DNA from: Gnetum montanum
Taxonomy: Eukaryota; Streptophyta; Gnetopsida; Gnetales; Gnetaceae
Assembly (NCBI GenBank): GCA_015680685.1
Contig: MNCI01016352.1
Coordinates: forward strand, 111,043-175,042
DNA: 64,000 nt
Direction: 5' to 3'
The notes under the pieces are model-generated. The model worked only from the letters and a program-made list of their open reading frames with translations, made no database searches and was not told the origin of the DNA. Shown here piece by piece: positions 57,649 to 64,000 of the stretch. Position numbers and translations under genes: made by a program. Each line of letters begins with the position of its first letter. The stretch's first letter is position 1.

Positions 57649-60600
57649 TTAACATAGCAGAAAGTGACTAATCTGAGATGGCCCTGCATCCGTCTCAAAA
57701 GGCATCTGATCTAAACCGAGCCCGAGGTAGTGCCAGACCTCTTCTTCTGTGATATCCACCCAAAGCCTATTACTTGGTTCAGTGTTTACAGCAGCTTTCT
57801 CCTTTTCAATGGTCATCCATCTTGGTGGTCCTAGAGAAAAGGAGGTAGTGGCAGTCTCACCTATGGGAAGGTCCACTTCCCATTCAAGAGATTCAGTGAC
57901 CTTTACCTACTCAAACTTTTTATAGGCCTCAAAAGCATCAATGGCATTTATAAATTCTTTATAGGTAAACGCCTCCACAGAAGCATCCCTGTATAGCTTA
58001 CGATAGGTGGCACATTTTAGTTTATACATGTGCTTATGGTTCTTCTAGGACTGCCCCCATTCATGAACCCTGGTGCCATAATCTTTTCAATCTTGGCTCT
58101 TCTAGGCCAACAAGTCCATTTGCATTCATTGTTTTATGATTTCTCGGTTGGCTTCATTGTTCAGTCGCATGATTGTCCAATATCTAGCATAATCTATCAT
58201 AGTCGTGCACCAATTGTTGTCATTAGTATCACGAGCTATGAGGAACTCGTTTCTCGATTTGAGGTCTTCCACCTCGGTGCTCAGATCAACGTTCTCTCTC
58301 TCAGCCTTCTGGACCTGTTTCCATACCTTCTCGTTGACATGCCTACACTCCCACAAGGAGCATGTCGAGTGCAAAGCGCATTTGCTGGCCTCGTCGTATG
58401 CGCGACGAGGCACCTTGGTCACTTCAGGTGGGAATGTAGGCACAACACCGACTTTCAAAGGTTGTGTTGGGTCCCATTTGAGCCGAGAGGCTGTCACCAT
58501 ATAAGGAGCATAGTAGTCACGTTAACATAGCAAGGTTAGCAAACTCAAGGCATCTAGCATAGCAACATGAAAGCGCCAAGCATAACTACTTACCCACTTT
58601 AGGGTCAACCTGTCTAAGGTGGCTGATCATGTCGTCGATGACCCCCTGCATAAATGTGAACTTGTCAGGGGTCTTGGCCCATGGTTTCACATGAATCAGA
58701 GGGGGCTCTACAACATTAACAATGGTGTTTGTCATACAACTAAATGTGTTAGCAATGACCGAAATGGACTATGATAAGGTGAATATATCGTTAAACTCAC
58801 CAATGTCTAGTTGCAGTTCCCCTCCCTTCTGACTCAAAATGATGGCAGCACCCTTAGCAGAAGTCCCTTCTAAGTCAGTGCAGGCCTTTTCTTTATTTGC
58901 TGGAGCCTTTTCTTTTGAGGCACCAGCATCCTCTTCATCCATAGGAGACTCCTCTTCGTATGCAAAAATGTCCTCCTCGTCGGTAGGAGGATTTTCCCTA
59001 ACAATAAGAGCCCCTTCCTTAGTGATAGAAGCTCTTTCCATCTTAACTAGGGCCCTTTCCTCTGAGACTAGGGCCTCCGTGTCTTTATTTGTTGTTCCCG
59101 TCTTGGGGGCCGACACCTCTTCATCACCTTCTTCCTCTTCTTCTTCTTCCTCTAGCAACCAACAAACATATTTGCATTAGTCCAAAGTAGGTTAGCTTAA
59201 AGTAGGTACTACGCTACGCTATGTTGTCTAGCGTAGCATGTGTTAACAAAGCAAGCGAGGAAGTAGCATAAGCAAAAGCATTTACCAATCGGGGGTTGTG
59301 TCCTGCGTAACTTAAACCATAATCTCTACCCCTCCTCTTCTTCCGTGCAGAGGGTTTCCTCAGCTGAAGGAGGCATCTTTTGCTGCAACTTACTAGCCAC
59401 CATTTTAGCAATGAGATGTTTCCCCTGTGATACGCTATTGGAAACAGTAGGGGGTGCCTGTCCTATGCTATCTTGGCCATGAAAGTTGTAGGCTGCCTGA
59501 TCCATAGTCGTCATGAAGAATGACTTCCCAATTGCTTTTGGGGGATCTTGGGCTTGGGTGGTCTAGAGAACCTGGCAAATCCACGGCTTGGAAATCTGGT
59601 TGCGATTCTGCATTATCTAGGCCTGATTCTCATGGACTACCAAAAATTCTATGAAATGCTACAAACAGGCTATGTAAAAGGTGTAATACACATTGAAATG
59701 AGACTCCTGCTTCTTATGGAGCCCCATGATTTCAGTTTGCAAGCCTTTACATAGAAACCTAGCCCAGTTGTAGCTAGCCTTCTATTCCATGACCTCATGC
59801 ATTACCCAGGCTTACTCAATCCCAAGGATCTTCCCTTGGAAAAGTAGCTGGGGAAAAGTGTGAGCACGGAAGATAGGGTAAACCTCCTTAGTAGGCCCTG
59901 CCCTAACCTTCTCCCTAGGGATCCCCTTTCGCTCTTTGAGGATCCCTATCCACTCCTTGATGTCTTCCTTCTGAAGGTTTAGCTCTTTTTTGGTCTTTGA
60001 CCCTATGAAGATGACATCAGAAGGGACACTAAAAAGGTCCACGAATAGCTGGTCATTGATTTCAATGACCACCCATACACTGTGTACGCATGTGTGGAAG
60101 CGGTCTGCCTTGTCAGAAAAGGAGTGCGCTAGGGAGAGCATCTCAACAATAGGAACACTTGGATTCAGGGCTAGGAACAAAACCATAAGCCCAGAATTTC
60201 GGATATGCTTAAGGAAGGATTCCGAGGCCACGCTGCATATCCAACATTGGCTTGCATCTACTTTTCCATACTTGAAGTAGATGTTTGCCTCTTGGATCCT
60301 AGTGGTTATTACTGTCACCTCCTAGGACTTCTTCACCCCTATAGTAATTTACACAAAAATGTTTGGCATAAAAATAAGAAAAAAAATACAAAAAGTAATG
60401 ATGACACTCGAGCATGCTATACCTATTGCCTAGCTTACCAGGTTTATATGGTAACGGGAATGGCAGAAGACTAACTAGCATGTCTTTAATGGCAATCGGT
60501 TTGAAGGGTGCCCATCCCTCATCCAACCAACCAAGCTTCTTTCATCTGCCATAGAGATTGGGATATTGGTCTATATAGGTGTGGTACTCACCCCTGCATT

Positions 60601-61907
60601 GACCTATCACACCTACACACATGTTCTCAACAGAAGAAAATTCCGGCAGGGCCATTTATGCTATGTTTAACACATCCGTATCGCCATGAAGCCCTTCCAC
60701 GTTGATGTAAAACCTAGCAACAAAAACATACCATCAACATTTAGCTAGCGTAGAAAAAGTTAAATAATGCAGTGAAAAATGGCTACAAAACTCACCTGCT
60801 AGCACTGTAGACAGTTCTTGGTGAATTTTGCAAGCACACTCCCATATGACATGCAACAAAAAATGTGTTGTAGAGATGGTAGCAGCTGTACTCAGGCATA
60901 TCCTAGATCCAAGCCAAACACCTCAAATTTTTGGGGCGTTGACTAGATCCTTCTCCCTGCCTATTACTGATTTCCCCATTTGTCAAATACCTCAGAATAC
61001 CCCGATTTGCCCCAAGCAACAGGGTTGCTATTATGATAGCTACTACTTCCTCCGTTAGGTGTGACCAAACGATCACACTAAAGCATTGGAGGAGGAATTG
61101 TAAGAACTCCTATGCTCCCTCCCTAAACCAAATCGCCTGATCTCCCACACATGTATGGGGAGGAGGAACATTGGCCACTGCTTTGTTCACATAGCACAGG
61201 ACCCCTACAATTTCTAGGACAATTAGAATTGGCCTTGGCACTATCCTGCACAACACAGCAGCAAACGTTAGCATCATGTCCAAGTGCAATACACACATAG
61301 CGTAGCAAGAACTAGCATTTTAGCAAATAGTGTAGCATAATCTTCTTCCTGCACATAGCGTAGAAAAAAACATGAAGACAATAGCGTAGCGAAAATAGCC
61401 TAGCATAGCAATGCAGCGATTAACCATAACAAAAGCGATTAACTTCATGCCCTAACAGAACACGTGTCGCATTGCCACATCACGTATTGCCAAACCCTAT
61501 TGAGTGTCCTACGCTATGCCATTTGAAAGTCAAGTAGCCTAAATCATCCAAGTCTCTATGGTAATGACAATTGCAGCAATGGTGGTCTAGGCAACCTTGC
61601 ATGCAACTTTAGCGTAGTGTTTATGCATCTGCCACGGCCAAAATGGCAACAGCGATGGTGTAAAGGCCAAAACAATGATAATGCGATGACAGAAAACACA
61701 GAAAGCTAAACAAAATCGGAGAAACGAAAATAAGAAAATGAAAGCAATAACAGAAACACGAGGAAATAGAAGAAGCATAGCAGCCTATTGGGTCAATGGT
61801 GTCTCTTCCCACATCGCGATGCGCGCTTGTGTCACATGTCCTACGGTTTCCTTCACCTTATCAACCTTAGCGAGTGCCAAATGTGTGCGTTCTTTCTTAG
61901 GAGCCAT
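57649..61907 (-). pseudogene. Antisense, spliced accessory gene of element IV
   Basis: On minus, opposite to gag and RT. The start ATG at 61907 (MAPKKERTHLALAKVDKVKE) resembles the MAPK starts of the aORFs in I and III. Exon-like pieces follow at about 61300-60796, 60713-60439, 60321-59530, 59514-59330, 59150-58801, 58750-58594, 58500-58126 and 57876-57649. Consensus splice sites bound several of them: CAG|GTGAGT at 60796 with TTGCTAG at 60714 (82-bp intron), CTG|GTAAGC at 60439 with TCCTAG at 60322, TTG|GTGAGT at 58801 and GTGG|GTAAGT at 58594. The piece at 60318-59812 has AHTFPQLLFQGKILGIE, resembling accessory proteins of Tat-type elements; one later piece begins with eight Glu. A coiled-coil segment is at 58380-58230. 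Frames do not all join cleanly, so this copy is decayed. Function unknown. Confidence 0.62.
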
Positions 61908-62059
61908 CGTCTTGCTTGCTGACTCGTTCTCATTGCTATGTCAAAATCGCCTTGCTCTTTGCTGACAAAATCACTCTACGCTCTGAAATCGCTCTATGCT
62001 CCGAATGTGAGCTTTGCACTATTATGGTGAGAATAACAAGCTTACGAGAGGTTAATCCC

Positions 62060-62145
62060 TATTTATAGCCATAATGGTAAAAAGGGGAAACTTGCCATTC
62101 TCTCTCTCCATTTAATGCAGAGGATGCTGTGTAGCATAGCATACT
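62060..62145 (-). promoter_or_regulatory. Candidate promoter of the antisense gene of IV
   Basis: On minus, GTATGCTATGCTACACAGC (62145-62126) resembles the U3 array motif of this element, and TATAAATAGGG follows (TATAAATA at 62067-62060), a strong plant TATA consensus, 153 bp before the ATG at 61907. Confidence 0.65.
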
Positions 62146-62708
62146 CGCCATGACATCGGAGCACTATTGGCATTAAAACAGGAAAATCTAGGCAAAAGAT
62201 CTTGGCATGATTCAAGCTAACCATTTGCTTTCCCAAAAAACAAATATATATATATATATATGCAACTTTAGCGATCTAAAAAGACCTTAAACTAGTATCC
62301 TTAATCTTCTATGTGTTCATAGTCCACAATGACACTAAACTAGCGGTTTCACATTTTTGAATTAACAATCTTACATTTTTGCACCAATAACTTTCCATTT
62401 TGTATACTAGTGGTTTTGCATTTTATGTCTAGGTAGTTTGCAATGACACTAAACTAACAGCTTTGCATTTATACATCAATTTTGCGTTTTTCAGCAGTTT
62501 TGCATCTTTGCATCTTAACAGTCCACCATGACTTTAAACTAGAAAATTTTAATCTTGCATCATACTATACTAATTACCACTCATTGTTGTTTTGCAAATT
62601 TTCACTATACATGATTACTACCAATAGGTATCTCTTAACGAAACTTTCATTTCATTTTGGCAAGTTGAGTGAAAATGGAAATCCATCATGATCTCTCTTC
62701 TCCTTTAG
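62146..62708 (+). other. Region between antisense promoter and RT, with possible 3' splice site
   Basis: AT-rich, with a (TA)n run at about 62247-62261 and scattered ACTAAACTA(G) motifs. ATCTCTCTTCTCCTTTAG ends at 62708, a good pyrimidine tract with AG that could be the acceptor of an Ogre-type intron between protease and RT. The donor was not located. Confidence 0.4.
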
Positions 62709-64000
62709 CTTTAGTAGGTCCACATGGCAAGCTCACGAGACAACTGAACCCAGATCTAATAGACTGGGAACCACCCTCAGTTAGCACCATGGCATCCTTA
62801 GAAACATCCCCAGACTAGCCTGAGCACCTGGTCCGAACCCTAGATTTAGAGGTCGAGGATGTAACTAAGGACCCTCTCATCGAGACGCCTGTGACCACAT
62901 CCAGGGGGAAGCAAGAACGTTAAAACTTAGTTCCCTCCTAGATTTGTAGATGCACAAAGATGTAGCCAAGATTCTGTAAGACAACATTGAATTTTTTGCA
63001 TGGTCATACAACAACATGCCGGGTTTAGATCCGAGGCTGATACAACACAACATTGTCTTAGACCCCTGCATGAAAGAAATCAAGGAGAAGGCTCGTAAGG
63101 GTAAACCAGAGATCGCACTAGTCGTATGAGATGAAATCACCAAGCTATATCATGCTGGTTTCATCCGTGTAGTTGATTACTCGGAATGGGTGTCCAATAT
63201 CATTGTAGTTTCTAAGAAAATGGGAAGAATACAAATCTGTATAAACTTTTGAGATCTGAACAAGGCAACGATCAAAGATGATTTTCCACTTTCGAGCATT
63301 CATGAACTCATTAACACTACAGTTGGTCATGCTCTGTTATCCTTCATGGATGGTTTCTCCGGCTACAACCAAATTTGCATTAACCTAGAGCATCAGTTAA
63401 CAAAAGCCTTCATAACCCCACAGGGTACCTTTTGTTACACTATGATGCCTTTTGGGCTCAAGAACACCGGAGTGACCTACCAGCGAGCCATGACTTACAT
63501 CTTTAGTGACTACATATTAGAAATGTTAAACGACTACGTGGATGATATAGCCATTAAGTCCAAAGAAGTCGTTGATCACCCACATGATCTAAGGGTAGTC
63601 CTCAAGTGTTTTCAAATGCACGATTTGCATTTCAATCCTAAGAAGTATATCTTTGGGGTGAGAACCGAACACATGTTAGGGTTTGTGGTATTGGAGTCCG
63701 GAATATGGGTGGACCCTGACAAGGTTAAGGCCATCATCAACCTGGCACCTCCTACAAACCTTAAAGAATTGCGTGGATTACAAGGTAGGGTACAGTTCAT
63801 TCGAAGGTTTATAGCAAAGTTAATTGACAAGTTACACCCCATGCAACATCTTCTAAAGAAAGGGGTTAACTTCGAATGGACAACTAAGTGCCAACAAGCC
63901 TTCGATGACCTAAAGGAAGAGCTTTTGCACCTCCCAACTATTTACCCACCACAGAGGGATAAGCCTTTCTTCATCTACCTTGCCACCTCTGACACATCTA
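62709..64000 (+). pseudogene. Reverse transcriptase of element IV (partial, runs off window)
   Basis: RT of Tat/Ogre type. The N-terminal part has AKIL-x-DNIEFFAWSYNNMPGL (62962 on). Then come VVSKKMGRIQICINF and LNKATIKDDFPL, FMDGFSGYNQI, TPQGTFCYTMMPFGLKN and the catalytic motif YVDDIAIKSK at about 63535-63565, fully intact. It continues with FNPKKYIFGV, LGFVV, VDPDKVKAI and the start of RNase H (FIYLATSDT) at the edge. In-frame TGA at 63127-63129 and 63250-63252 replace likely Arg codons (CGA to TGA), and TAG/TAA lie at 62947 and near 62980, so this copy cannot give a full protein. It lies 3' of the antisense gene, an unusual separation from the protease. Confidence 0.82.

Larger units (their letters stand above)
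51043..64000 (+). mobile_element. Element IV: Tat/Ogre-type LTR retrotransposon with antisense accessory gene (partial)
   Basis: Innermost and youngest element; it runs off the window. Order: LTR (about 51043-53341), leader, gag (to 55677), linker and protease (56161-56928), non-coding region, spliced antisense accessory gene (61907 leftwards to about 57649), its promoter, then RT on plus (from about 62709). Gag and protease wording is of the Tat lineage. It is richer in CpG than the other elements. The 3' half (RNase H, integrase, 3' LTR) lies right of the window. Confidence 0.82.

Noticed and set aside
58839-59180. Ser-rich plus-strand frame in element IV
   Set aside because: It is the complement of the Glu-rich exon of the antisense gene, which has splice sites and family resemblance.

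Overview
The window is nuclear DNA of a land plant, most likely a seed plant with a large, slowly purged genome; a gymnosperm would fit, but this is inference. The reasons are one spliced family-1 UDP-glycosyltransferase gene in a small gene island, surrounded by long, heavily decayed Ty3/Gypsy LTR retrotransposons whose primer-binding sites match plant tRNA-Asp. No bacterial-style genes, rRNA, tRNA or CRISPR are seen.

Layout. Positions 1-1496 hold the end of a plus-strand LTR (element VIII), a short internal piece, and the minus-strand 5' LTR of another element (VII). Positions 1497-7628 are the gene island: a UGT gene with two exons (2396-2912 and 4521-5422, 472 residues) that looks intact. 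From 7629 to the right edge everything is nested retrotransposon. Element VI (minus, from 7629) is split at 16738 by element I (minus, 16739-37398). Element I has its 3' LTR split by element V (plus, 17483-26337) and its 5' LTR split 14 bases in by element II (plus, from 37399). II is split at 44950 by III (minus, from 44951), and III at 51042 by IV (plus, from 51043, running off the window). That is five levels deep. Base composition and loss of catalytic residues agree with this order: outer elements are AT-rich and dead, while the innermost (IV) is CpG-rich and keeps an intact YVDD in its reverse transcriptase.

VI, V, I, II and III belong to one Athila-like family. LTRs are about 850-910 bp, start TGATGA or TGATAA and mostly end TCATCA. 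The order is gag, then pol, then a spacer, then a long coiled-coil accessory ORF (aORF) on the same strand, then the polypurine tract. VI has lost RT, RNase H and integrase; V has lost protease as well; both keep gag and the aORF. IV is a Tat/Ogre-type element. Its accessory gene lies antisense between protease and RT and carries several consensus splice sites.

The most unusual signal is that in each element where the aORF leader is visible (VI, V, I, III, IV), the sequence upstream of the aORF carries a TATA-like box and short palindromic or repeated motifs of the same kind as that element's own LTR U3. Each element thus seems to have a second internal promoter for the accessory gene, matched to its LTR promoter. 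Two sites (poly-C plus N near 22060, and an N between two identical 55-bp blocks at 42765) look like assembly faults.
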